From positions 1 through 5,817 of the forward strand of contig DEPD01000112.1 in NCBI GenBank assembly GCA_002358575.1: a stretch of DNA of 5,817 nucleotides. Reading direction: 5' to 3'. Positions 1 through 5,571 of this stretch are shown in pieces; position 1 is the first letter of the stretch; each line of letters opens with the position of its first letter. Position numbers and translations under genes: made by a program. The notes beneath the pieces were generated by a model. It did not search any database. It was given only the letters and a program-made list of their open reading frames with translations, and had not been told where the DNA came from. The DNA is from Lachnospiraceae bacterium UBA3401. Its GTDB lineage: Bacteria > Bacillota > Clostridia > Lachnospirales > Lachnospiraceae.

Positions 1-135
1 ATTTTCCTACAATTCCTTAGTAGTGAAATATGGGTTATTATTGACGGGGCAGGATTGTGATATATTTAGGCAGAAATAGGATAGTATTTTTAGAATGTAC
101 GTGTTATAGTGATGTAAATCAGAACTGATAGATAC

Positions 136-177
136 ATTAGAAAGGAGTAATCGATAATTAGAAAGGAGTAATCGATA
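136..177 (+). repeat. Perfect 21-bp tandem duplication containing the ribosome binding site of the HD gene
   Basis: Bases 136-156 are repeated exactly at 157-177. Each copy contains the core AGAAAGGAGTAATCGAT, so the AAAGGAG Shine-Dalgarno sequence is present twice (141-147 and 162-168). Only the second copy is followed by ATG (177-179, whose A is the last base of the repeat); the first copy ends in ATA. The second site is 8 nt from the start codon and is the functional one. The upstream copy could act as a ribosome standby site or simply be a recent slippage duplication. The repeat is seen directly; its function is inference. Confidence 0.95.
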
Positions 178-776
178 TGGAGCTAAACAGGGAGGCCGCA
201 GAACAGGCACTGCGCGCAGCCGAAAAATCAAATTCAGGACCTTGGGTGGACCATTCTCTATATGTCGCACAAGCATGCAAAAACATTGCACAGAGTTGTC
301 CACATCTGTCTGCTGAAAAGGCTTATATATTAGGATTGTTACATGATATTGGGCGTTACGCCGGAGTAAGTTCAGAAAAACATTTGATAGATGGTTATCG
401 CTTCTGTATGGAGCGCGGTTGGGAAAAGGCGGCACAAATTTGCATTTCTCATGCATTTATGATACAGGATATTGAGACGTCTATCGGCGTGTTTGATATA
501 AGTGGTGCAGATTACTTGTTTATGAAGCATTTTGTTGCAAATGCAGTGTATGATGATTATGACCGTTTGGTGCAGCTCTGTGATTCACTGGCACTCCCCA
601 CAGGTTTCTGCATTTTGGAGAAACGATTTGTAGATGTGACAATTCGGTATGGTGTGCACGCAGCGACAGTAGATCGCTGGAAAAAAATATTGGAGATCAA
701 GGTAGATTTTGAGAAAAAAATTGGTAACTCTATCTATAAATTACTACCAGGAGTGGAAGAGAATAGTATTCTATAA
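177..776 (+). CDS. HD-domain protein (predicted metal-dependent phosphohydrolase)
   Basis: This is a 199-residue soluble protein with the signature of the HD superfamily, metal-dependent hydrolases acting mostly on phosphate esters and nucleotides. The visible metal-ligand candidates are H26 in the segment WVDHSLYVA, the H56-D57 doublet in GLLHDIGRYAG, H92 in ISHAF and D136 in LCDSLA. Their order and spacing (H...HD...H...D) match a complete, probably active HD domain spanning roughly residues 20-140; the C-terminal 60 residues are unassigned. There is no membrane segment or signal peptide and no partner domain such as GGDEF or RelA/SpoT synthetase, so the substrate cannot be named. The ATG at 177 is chosen because AAAGGAG lies 8 nt upstream. 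The gene stands alone on the plus strand and converges with the oxidoreductase/hydrolase unit. The family call is firm; the specific reaction is unknown. Confidence 0.88.
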   Translation: MELNREAAEQALRAAEKSNSGPWVDHSLYVAQACKNIAQSCPHLSAEKAYILGLLHDIGRYAGVSSEKHLIDGYRFCMERGWEKAAQICISHAFMIQDIETSIGVFDISGADYLFMKHFVANAVYDDYDRLVQLCDSLALPTGFCILEKRFVDVTIRYGVHAATVDRWKKILEIKVDFEKKIGNSIYKLLPGVEENSIL

Positions 777-782
777 AATGTT

Positions 783-948
783 TTAACGTTGGTCATTCAT
801 AAATTGCATTACGACCTTGGAAATGTTGTGCTACAAACAGAGTCGCTGCTTTTTGGCAACTCCACCACGACAATCCGCCGCCGTGGAGTAAAATGGGCGT
901 GTCTTGATATTTTGTGCCCAATTTTTTGTTATCATAAAATTTTTCCAT
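783..948 (-). pseudogene. Internally deleted alpha/beta-hydrolase remnant
   Basis: Reading the minus strand from an ATG at 946-948 gives about 35 residues beginning MEKFYDNKKLGTKYQDTPIL and continuing into HGGGLSWWS. This resembles the N-terminal beta strand and HGGG oxyanion loop of alpha/beta hydrolases. That frame stops at 793-795. A second frame, one base out of register, supplies ISKVVMQFMNDQR followed by TAA at 783-785, which looks like the last helix of the same fold. An intact member is usually well over 200 residues, so the nucleophile elbow, Asp and His are missing. The simplest reading is a gene that lost its middle and was joined out of frame. It lies 14 bp after the oxidoreductase stop on the same strand, so it was probably the second gene of that operon. 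I see no convincing Shine-Dalgarno sequence before the ATG. The family assignment is by motif memory only, and a small novel ORF remains possible. Confidence 0.45.
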
Positions 949-962
949 GAAAAATATTTTAA

Positions 963-1505
963 TTATTCGATTTTTGTACAGAACGCTTCTATTTCTTGTA
1001 CTCTGTCTTGTACAGCTTCTTTGTATTCGATAGAGCAAAGTCCTAGATTTCCACTAGGAATAACTTCCATATGACCATAAAAGTGTTCAATGCTTTCAAT
1101 AATTCTATTGCATTCTTTCACGTTAGGACCAGTTCGCAGAGCGATAACATAACCCTTTTTTCCACTGTGAATTTTGGCATGTGGCTCGTGGGTGTTGCAC
1201 CACGGTGTACATCGGTCAATAAATGCTTTGAACTGACCTGGAACGTCTGCCCAATAGGACGGAGAGACACAGACAATATTATCTGCCCACTCAAATTCCG
1301 CAATGATTTTTGACATATCATCCTCTTGTATACACTTTGCTGTTTGGTGGCAGGTTCTACATCCTTTGCAGAATGAAATATCATAATCATCAATACAAAT
1401 ACTGTGAACGGTATATTTTTTTGCAAGAAAAGTATATGCAATTTTTATAATTTCAGCAGTCGCTCCATTTCGTACAGGACTACAGTTGATTAACAGTATA
1501 TTCAT
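963..1505 (-). CDS. Flavodoxin-fold NAD(P)H-dependent oxidoreductase with iron-sulfur-flavoprotein cysteine motif
   Basis: This 180-residue cytoplasmic protein belongs to the NADPH-dependent FMN reductase / flavodoxin-like family. The N-terminus MNILLINCSPVRNGATAE is the first beta strand followed by the FMN phosphate-binding loop. SPSYWADVPGQFKAFIDR (81-98) is the conserved second flavin loop and following helix. Residues C46, C49, C52 and C58 form CX2CX2CX5C, followed by EDDM. This is the compact cysteine motif of archaeal and clostridial iron-sulfur flavoproteins, so it may bind a [4Fe-4S] cluster next to FMN and shuttle electrons from ferredoxin or NAD(P)H to an unknown acceptor. Extra cysteines (C8, C99, C103, C157) are present. 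The start is supported by an AAGGGAG site (1516-1522) 10 nt upstream and by a promoter further up. A hydrolase remnant follows 14 bp downstream. The family is secure; cluster binding is inferred from the motif and the electron acceptor is unknown. Confidence 0.9.
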   Translation of the reverse strand: MNILLINCSPVRNGATAEIIKIAYTFLAKKYTVHSICIDDYDISFCKGCRTCHQTAKCIQEDDMSKIIAEFEWADNIVCVSPSYWADVPGQFKAFIDRCTPWCNTHEPHAKIHSGKKGYVIALRTGPNVKECNRIIESIEHFYGHMEVIPSGNLGLCSIEYKEAVQDRVQEIEAFCTKIE

Positions 1506-1531
1506 TTAATAAAATCTCCCTTCTACTAAAT

Positions 1532-1559
1532 ATTATATAACTTTTTAGGTAGATGTAAA
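1532..1559 (-). promoter_or_regulatory. Sigma-A-type promoter of the flavoprotein gene
   Basis: On the minus strand a -35 box TTTACA (1559-1554, five of six bases matching TTGACA) is separated by 16 bp from a perfect -10 box TATAAT (1537-1532). Transcription would start near 1525, leaving a leader of about 20 nt that contains the AAGGGAG ribosome binding site of the oxidoreductase. The match is strong for an AT-rich genome, but initiation is predicted only. Confidence 0.72.
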
Positions 1560-1564
1560 TCTAC
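1549..1564. promoter_or_regulatory. Perfect inverted-repeat operator overlapping the -35 box
   Basis: The minus-strand sequence GTAGATTTACATCTAC is a perfect inverted repeat: two 6-bp arms (GTAGAT/ATCTAC) around a 4-bp centre. The -35 box of the flavoprotein promoter lies inside it. This placement is what is expected for a dimeric repressor that blocks RNA polymerase; flavodoxin-fold oxidoreductases are often controlled by MarR- or HxlR-type redox or quinone sensors. No regulator gene is present in the window, so the regulator is unknown. A single GTAGAT half-site recurs at 1701-1706, next to the -35 region of the divergent AAA gene promoter. Confidence 0.62.
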
Positions 1565-1648
1565 TTTTTTGGTTTGTCCAAAAATATAGTTATGCTTTGA
1601 TTACTTTTTATACCCCGTTTTTTGATATGTGCCCTTGAAGAAATATTC

Positions 1649-1663
1649 TGTACAAGCTGTACA
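1649..1663. promoter_or_regulatory. TGTACA-AGC-TGTACA interrupted palindrome, possible operator
   Basis: Two copies of the self-complementary hexamer TGTACA flank a 3-bp spacer, giving a 15-bp element that is both a direct and an inverted repeat. It lies about 36 bp upstream of the predicted -35 box of the AAA gene, where an activator or repressor could bind. No regulator is identified and no function has been shown; chance occurrence cannot be excluded in AT-rich DNA. Confidence 0.35.
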
Positions 1664-1698
1664 TATTATTTCTAAACAGTTCCTAAGATAGATTTCAC

Positions 1699-1727
1699 TT
1701 GTAGATTTTGGACGCTTCTCATATAAT
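1699..1727 (+). promoter_or_regulatory. Predicted promoter of the AAA-ATPase/nuclease gene
   Basis: TTGTAG (1699-1704) and a perfect TATAAT (1722-1727) are spaced by exactly 17 bp. Transcription would begin near 1734, leaving a leader of about 85 nt before the ATG at 1819. This start point lies downstream of the TTG at 1708 and therefore argues against the longer 562-codon reading of the gene. The -35 match is only moderate. Confidence 0.5.
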
Positions 1728-1818
1728 AAATAATAAGAAAAGTTTGTTTTTGGTGTCTGGATATGATTGTGTTTGCATTTGTATTTGCAGATTTTATTTA
1801 ACGGGAGTAGGAGGTTTA

Positions 1819-3396
1819 ATGGGAATATATTTAAATCCAGGGAATATTAGTTTTAGAAAATCAATTAACTCTGAAATTTATGTGGATAAGACAGAACTAA
1901 TTGCAGTTACAAATCGATATATAGACACAAATGAAGGATATTTTTGTGTCAGTAGACCAAGGCGATTTGGCAAATCGATGGCATTGCAAATGCTTGCAGC
2001 ATATTACAGTTGTGGCTGTGATTCTAGGGAATTATTTGCAGGATTTAAGATTGCACAGGATAAGGATTTTGAGAAATATCTAAACCATTATGATGTAATT
2101 TATTTAAATATGCAGCAGTTTTTGATAGAGGCAGATGCTGGGAAAGTCACAGAATATTTGGAAAAGGAAGTACTTAGAGAGCTTAGAAAGGCATATGGAC
2201 AATATTTGGATAGAGAAGATTTAGGGTTTGCTGCTGCATTGCGGGAGATTTTTATAGGGACAGAAAGACAATTTATGTTTCTTATTGATGAGTGGGATTG
2301 TGTGATGCGCGAGCGGCAGGAATCAGAGGAAATGCAAAAGCAATATCTTGATTTTTTAAGAAATCTGTTAAAAGATCAACCTTATGTCATACTCGCATAT
2401 ATGACAGGAATTTTACCAGTCAAAAAATATGGACAGCATTCTGCATTAAACATGTTTCAAGAATATTCAATGATGGACCAAAGTATGTTTGAGGAGTATA
2501 CTGGTTTTACAGAAGAGGAAGTCAAAGGTTTATGCGAGCAGTATCACATGGATTTTTTTGAGATGAGCAGTTGGTATGATGGATATACATTTACAGAATA
2601 TCAACATATTTATAATCCAAAGTCGGTAGTGGAGGCAGTACGCCGTCATAAGCTTTCAAGTTATTGGACTTCAACAGAGACTTATGATGCACTGAAAGTT
2701 TATATTGATATGGATTTTGATGGATTGCGTTCGGATATTGTGCAAATGCTTGGAGGGGGAAGCGTTAAAATTAACACACGCAGTTTTCAGAACGATATGC
2801 GCAATTTTAAGACAAAAGATGATGTGTTGACTTTATTGATTCATTTGGGTTATCTTGCATATGATGCAAGTACACAGAAAGCGTTTATTCCAAACAAGGA
2901 GATTATTGGGGAGTTTGAGAATGCTATGAGCGTTGGGGGGTGGTCAAATGTCATGAATGTATTAAAGGCATCTGAAAAGCTTCTTGAGGAGACATTGCAG
3001 GGACACGCAGAACTTGTTGCAGAAGAACTTGATAAAGCGCACAGTGAAGTCGCTTCGATATTAACATACAATGATGAAAATTCATTGGGCTGTGCAATTG
3101 GATTGGTATATTATAGTGCAAGAAAAGATTATAAATTAGTACGAGAGCTTCCAGCGGGGAAAGGGTTTGCGGATATTGCTTTTTTGCCATTGCCACATAC
3201 AAATAAGCCGGCATTAATTGTTGAGCTAAAATATGACAAGAGTGTCAGTGCAGCGATACAGCAGATAAAGGACAGACAGTACACACAGGCGTTTGAGGCT
3301 TATGTAGGTGAAATTTTGCTTGTCGGTATAAATTATGATAAGAGCAAACCAGACAAGCCACACAGTTGTGTGATAGATCGTATCAGAAAAAGTTAA
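1819..3396 (+). CDS. AAA-ATPase-like protein with C-terminal PD-(D/E)XK nuclease domain
   Basis: This 525-residue protein combines an N-terminal AAA-ATPase-like domain (PF09820 type) with a C-terminal PDDEXK_9 (PF08011 type) nuclease domain. The start YLNPGNISF and the segment YVDKTELI are typical of the family. The Walker A region is the family variant RPRRFGKS (46-53). Walker B is FMFLIDEWD (152-160). YMTGILPVKKYG (194-205) carries the sensor-like motif, and WYDGY follows at 252-256. The nuclease core has D452 in ADIAF and E469-L-K471 in VELKYD, so the catalytic D...ExK triad is intact. A helix with QQIKDRQY follows. Length is normal for the family. The ATG at 1819 is preferred because AGGAGG lies 4 nt upstream and because the predicted promoter lies within the longer TTG reading. 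The family is often present in many copies in gut Firmicutes and Bacteroidetes genomes, and its biological role is not established. Defence, mobile-element and housekeeping roles have no support here. The gene is monocistronic with its own terminator. Confidence 0.9.
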   Translation: MGIYLNPGNISFRKSINSEIYVDKTELIAVTNRYIDTNEGYFCVSRPRRFGKSMALQMLAAYYSCGCDSRELFAGFKIAQDKDFEKYLNHYDVIYLNMQQFLIEADAGKVTEYLEKEVLRELRKAYGQYLDREDLGFAAALREIFIGTERQFMFLIDEWDCVMRERQESEEMQKQYLDFLRNLLKDQPYVILAYMTGILPVKKYGQHSALNMFQEYSMMDQSMFEEYTGFTEEEVKGLCEQYHMDFFEMSSWYDGYTFTEYQHIYNPKSVVEAVRRHKLSSYWTSTETYDALKVYIDMDFDGLRSDIVQMLGGGSVKINTRSFQNDMRNFKTKDDVLTLLIHLGYLAYDASTQKAFIPNKEIIGEFENAMSVGGWSNVMNVLKASEKLLEETLQGHAELVAEELDKAHSEVASILTYNDENSLGCAIGLVYYSARKDYKLVRELPAGKGFADIAFLPLPHTNKPALIVELKYDKSVSAAIQQIKDRQYTQAFEAYVGEILLVGINYDKSKPDKPHSCVIDRIRKS

Positions 3397-3402
3397 CAAT
3401 AT

Positions 3403-3444
3403 AAAGGTGCATGGAATAAAAAAATAACAACCATGCACCTTTTT
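3403..3444 (+). terminator. Rho-independent terminator, probably bidirectional
   Basis: A perfect 12-bp stem (AAAGGTGCATGG at 3403-3414 with CCATGCACCTTT at 3431-3442) encloses a 16-nt AT-rich loop and runs into TTTTT (3440-3444), six bases after the AAA gene stop. On the minus strand the same stem lies about 40 nt past the stop of the thioredoxin-like gene and is followed by TTTATATTGTT, so it may also terminate the convergent operon, less efficiently. Confidence 0.88.
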
Positions 3445-3483
3445 GAATGAATTATTGAATCCTTCGATAAAACACCAAGTATA

Positions 3484-4542
3484 TTATTTTTCAGCAAAAT
3501 AATTTTCCACAAATTCTTTGCAGCCAGCTATATTCGCACCAATAATGGGTTCTCCCACAATAGCACCGTTTTGATCTACAAAAAAGGTAGTTGGAAATGC
3601 AATGACAGTTGCCATAAATCCACTAAAATCGTTATTGGGAATCAGATTGATAAATTCGACATTGGCTTTTTGTGCAATTGCCTGCGCTAATTCAATGTGC
3701 TGAGTATCAGTTTCTCCGTTAATATCTCCAACAATACCAATGAGTTGTACATCGTCTCCCAGTTCTTTTGCCCAGTCAGCGAGATCTGGCATCTCCCGAA
3801 TACAAGGACCACAGAAAGTTCCCCAAACATTGACGACTGTGAGTTTCTTTTCTGAAAAGATGGAGGAATCCACTTCGTTACCGTTTATATCCTTTGTTGT
3901 GAAAGTTGGCATTTCATTTCCAGATTCTACGGGAATAAATGTGAGGTTGTCCCGCACCGTTTTCATGTACTCTTTGGAGTCATGATAATCTGCCACTTCC
4001 GCTGCATTTAGAGTGCCATCGTCAAGGTCCGGTATCGAGACAATGTAAGTGTATTCCTCATTGGTTCCAAGTACCTCGGCAGGCGAAAAATAAGTGAAGT
4101 CCTCCAGTTTGGCGCCGCTTGTGGTGAGGCTGTCGTACTGTGTGGTTTCCACCATAACAATTTCCATTAGACAACGGCTTGATGACCGAAGCTTGTCAGA
4201 GTATTCCATGACAAGTTCCTGTGTTAATTTTGCGGAATCTATTGTATTGATTTCCTCCAAGAGAGCAATAGCGGTTGGGCTGATATAAAAGACACTAATA
4301 TTTTTAAATCCTTTTGCATTTTCGCTTGCGGATTCCAGAGTGACACCTTTGTCGAGATACTCTTGTGCGATAGAGAAGCAGAGACCGCGCTCCTTAACAT
4401 TCGTAGTGACAATTCCAGTTTGAGAATCCGCAAAGGAAACTGGCGGATTGGCATTTTGCTTTGATGTCTTTGCGTTGCACCCAACAAGGCAGAGGACGAT
4501 TGCTGTGCAGAGAAATATTGCCAGGTATTTATTATTTTTCAT
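3484..4542 (-). CDS. TlpA-like thioredoxin-fold lipoprotein (extracytoplasmic thiol-disulfide oxidoreductase)
   Basis: This 352-residue protein begins with a lipoprotein signal: MKNNK, a hydrophobic core at residues 6-20, and the lipobox LVGC with lipidated C22. It would therefore be anchored on the outer face of the cytoplasmic membrane. Residues ~40-205 form an unassigned N-terminal domain with C55 and C124. The C-terminal ~140 residues are a TlpA/ResA-type thioredoxin domain: MPTFTTKDINGNEV, then VVNVWGTFCGPCIREMP with active-site C244-G-P-C247, and a cis-proline motif FPTTFFVD at P317. It is expected to reduce disulfides in surface or secreted proteins. Its gene overlaps the upstream iron-sulfur membrane protein by 11 nt, which suggests translational coupling, and the upstream protein is the obvious electron source. 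The ribosome site AAGGAG lies inside the end of the upstream gene. The fold and export are secure; the physiological target is unknown. Confidence 0.92.
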   Translation of the reverse strand: MKNNKYLAIFLCTAIVLCLVGCNAKTSKQNANPPVSFADSQTGIVTTNVKERGLCFSIAQEYLDKGVTLESASENAKGFKNISVFYISPTAIALLEEINTIDSAKLTQELVMEYSDKLRSSSRCLMEIVMVETTQYDSLTTSGAKLEDFTYFSPAEVLGTNEEYTYIVSIPDLDDGTLNAAEVADYHDSKEYMKTVRDNLTFIPVESGNEMPTFTTKDINGNEVDSSIFSEKKLTVVNVWGTFCGPCIREMPDLADWAKELGDDVQLIGIVGDINGETDTQHIELAQAIAQKANVEFINLIPNNDFSGFMATVIAFPTTFFVDQNGAIVGEPIIGANIAGCKEFVENYFAEK

Positions 4543-5398
4543 AGGAGGACTCCTTCATATTTTTTATTTTTGTTGAATCAAATCCAAGATGGATTGCTTG
4601 TTTAGGGCAGGCAGATGCGCAAGCGCCGCAGCGAATGCACTCAGCAGAATTTGGATTCGCAACGGGGTCAATATCCATTTTGCAGGTACGGGCACACTTG
4701 CCACATTTTACGCACGCGTGACTGTCTACTTCCAGATGATAAATACTGATTTTGTTGAGTAGACCATAGATGGCACCCAACGGGCAGAGTGTTTTGCAGA
4801 AAAAGCGAAATATAAAAATACACGCAAGAACCGTTATCAATAATATCGTTATTTTTAGTCCAAACAGAAAACCTGTCGTTGCTCGAAGTTCTGGATGAGT
4901 GGCAGTCATTGGAATGCCGCCAGTCAGTGTGCCGGCGGGACAGATATATTGACAAAACGCTGGTTGGCCCATGCCCATATAGTTTGTGGCTACAATTGGC
5001 AGCACAATTACAAATACGAAAAGAATCCCATATTTGAGATAAGTAAAAATTTTAGGCAATTTGTATTTGCGTGATGGAATTTTATAAAAGAACTCCTGAA
5101 TCAGACCAAATGGGCAAATCCAACCGCAGATGAGTCTTCCAAACAGGACACCGACTGCGAGCAAAAAACCAACAACATAAAAGCTAAAATTGTATGAAAT
5201 AGAACCAGTGACTGCCTGCATGGCGCCAATTGGGCAGGCAAGCGTGGCAGCAGGGCAGGAGTAACAGTTTAGGCCAGGATTACAAAACTGTTTCCATTTT
5301 CCAGTATAAAGTTTTCCATTAGCAAAATTTCCTATATGAGAGTTGGTAAAACCAAAGGCAGCAATTTGTATTAGTTTTCGTTTTACTACATTGTTCAT
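4532..5398 (-). CDS. Polytopic membrane [4Fe-4S] protein, NapH/CcoG-like electron carrier
   Basis: This 288-residue membrane protein is rich in cysteine. Numbered from the ATG at 5396-5398, it has a cysteine cluster at C39, C45, C48 and C55 (CYSCP, ACPIG), then three CX3CP-type motifs: CGWICPFG (91-97), CQYICPAG (149-155) and CKTLCPLG (201-207). Such motifs are typical of the Fer4_5/NapH family. Hydrophobic segments are visible at about 69-91, 120-142 and 175-199. The C-terminus holds two ferredoxin motifs, CVKCGKCARTC (229-239) and CIRCGACASACP (254-265), for two [4Fe-4S] clusters. In NapH relatives these face the cytoplasm. The protein is inferred to pass electrons across the membrane to the lipoprotein encoded next. 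An ATG 33 nt upstream (5431) also opens this frame but lies inside the small CXXC gene; the chosen ATG is 5 nt after that gene's stop, with a weak AGGGTGA-type ribosome site. Family call secure, electron partners inferred. Confidence 0.9.
   Translation of the reverse strand: MNNVVKRKLIQIAAFGFTNSHIGNFANGKLYTGKWKQFCNPGLNCYSCPAATLACPIGAMQAVTGSISYNFSFYVVGFLLAVGVLFGRLICGWICPFGLIQEFFYKIPSRKYKLPKIFTYLKYGILFVFVIVLPIVATNYMGMGQPAFCQYICPAGTLTGGIPMTATHPELRATTGFLFGLKITILLITVLACIFIFRFFCKTLCPLGAIYGLLNKISIYHLEVDSHACVKCGKCARTCKMDIDPVANPNSAECIRCGACASACPKQAIHLGFDSTKIKNMKESSYEK
4543..4560 (-). promoter_or_regulatory. Self-complementary ribosome binding site at the membrane protein/lipoprotein overlap
   Basis: The minus strand reads GAAGGAGTCCTCCT immediately before the lipoprotein ATG (4542-4540). 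AGGAG is thus followed after 2 nt by its own reverse complement CTCCT. A very small stem (AGGA/TCCT with a 4-nt loop) could partly hide the Shine-Dalgarno sequence until ribosomes finishing the upstream gene open it. The upstream stop TAA lies at 4532-4534, inside the lipoprotein gene, so the two frames overlap by 11 nt. The sequence is seen directly; coupling is inference. Confidence 0.5.
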
Positions 5399-5403
5399 CT
5401 CTG

Positions 5404-5556
5404 TCACCCTAACCCAATACACTCTAAACAAATGTTGATAGCTTTGCTCCAGACAGTTTCTATTTCACCGCGACTTACACCATATGCAATCATTAACACA
5501 GACGCAAGCAGTAGTCCATATTGAAGAAGTATTCTTTTTTTATTTGATAGATGCAT
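5404..5556 (-). CDS. Small CXXC-motif membrane protein (CD1871A-like family)
   Basis: This is a 50-residue gene, easily missed by ORF callers. It starts at ATG 5554-5556 behind AGAAAGGAG with an 8-nt spacing and ends with TGA at 5404-5406. The N-terminus MHLSNKKR is positively charged, residues ~9-27 form one transmembrane helix (ILLQYGLLLASVLMIAYGV), and after SRGEIETVWSKAI the protein ends NICLECIGLG with a C43-L-E-C46 dithiol motif. The pattern of one helix, a GE motif and a terminal INICLECIG matches my recollection of the CD1871A family of CXXC-motif proteins in clostridia. By the positive-inside rule the C-terminus, with the CXXC, faces outside. Five nucleotides separate it from the [4Fe-4S] membrane protein gene, so it is the first gene of a three-gene redox operon and could relay reducing equivalents to the TlpA-like lipoprotein. 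Its biochemical role is not known to me. Confidence 0.85.
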   Translation of the reverse strand: MHLSNKKRILLQYGLLLASVLMIAYGVSRGEIETVWSKAINICLECIGLG

Positions 5557-5571
5557 AGCAGCTGCTCCTTT

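Larger units (their letters stand above)
1506..1818. other. Divergent intergenic region between the flavoprotein and AAA-ATPase-like genes
   Basis: This 313-bp AT-rich stretch contains no gene I can support. It holds the minus-strand promoter and operator (1532-1564), a TGTACA-AGC-TGTACA repeat (1649-1663), a plus-strand promoter (1699-1727) and the AAA gene leader. An open frame from TTG at 1708 runs into the AAA gene, but it overlaps the promoter and encodes a low-complexity cysteine/isoleucine stretch, so it is not taken as coding. Confidence 0.8.

Noticed and set aside
1..79. Short plus-strand frames open at the left edge (stops at 58-60 and 77-79), possible 3' end of an upstream gene
   Set aside because: Two frames are open for under 26 codons in AT-rich DNA, with no family-like sequence in either, so neither can be preferred.
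41..110. Promoter for the HD gene, using TTGACG (41-46) or a TATAGT (105-110)
   Set aside because: TTGACG has no -10 box at acceptable spacing (the nearest, TATATT, is 14 bp away), and TATAGT has no -35 partner; no convincing pair was found.
7..456. A 149-codon minus-strand open frame across the HD gene
   Set aside because: It is antisense to a clear HD-domain gene, shows no recognisable motif and has a repetitive YRLLLSN stretch that arises from the complement of the duplicated ribosome site region.
859..889. ACTCCAC/GTGGAGT hairpin between the convergent genes as a terminator
   Set aside because: The stem is only 7 bp with a 17-nt loop, no T-run follows on either strand, and it falls within the HGGGLSWW coding remnant.
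1708..1818. A 37-codon N-terminal extension of the AAA-ATPase-like gene from TTG at 1708
   Set aside because: It overlaps the predicted promoter, has no ribosome site, encodes a low-complexity CVCICIC stretch, and the ATG at 1819 has AGGAGG and begins with the conserved family N-terminus.
5399..5431. An 11-residue extension of the Fe-S membrane protein from ATG at 5431
   Set aside because: It lies inside the small CXXC gene, and the ATG at 5398 directly follows that gene's stop, as expected in a tight operon.
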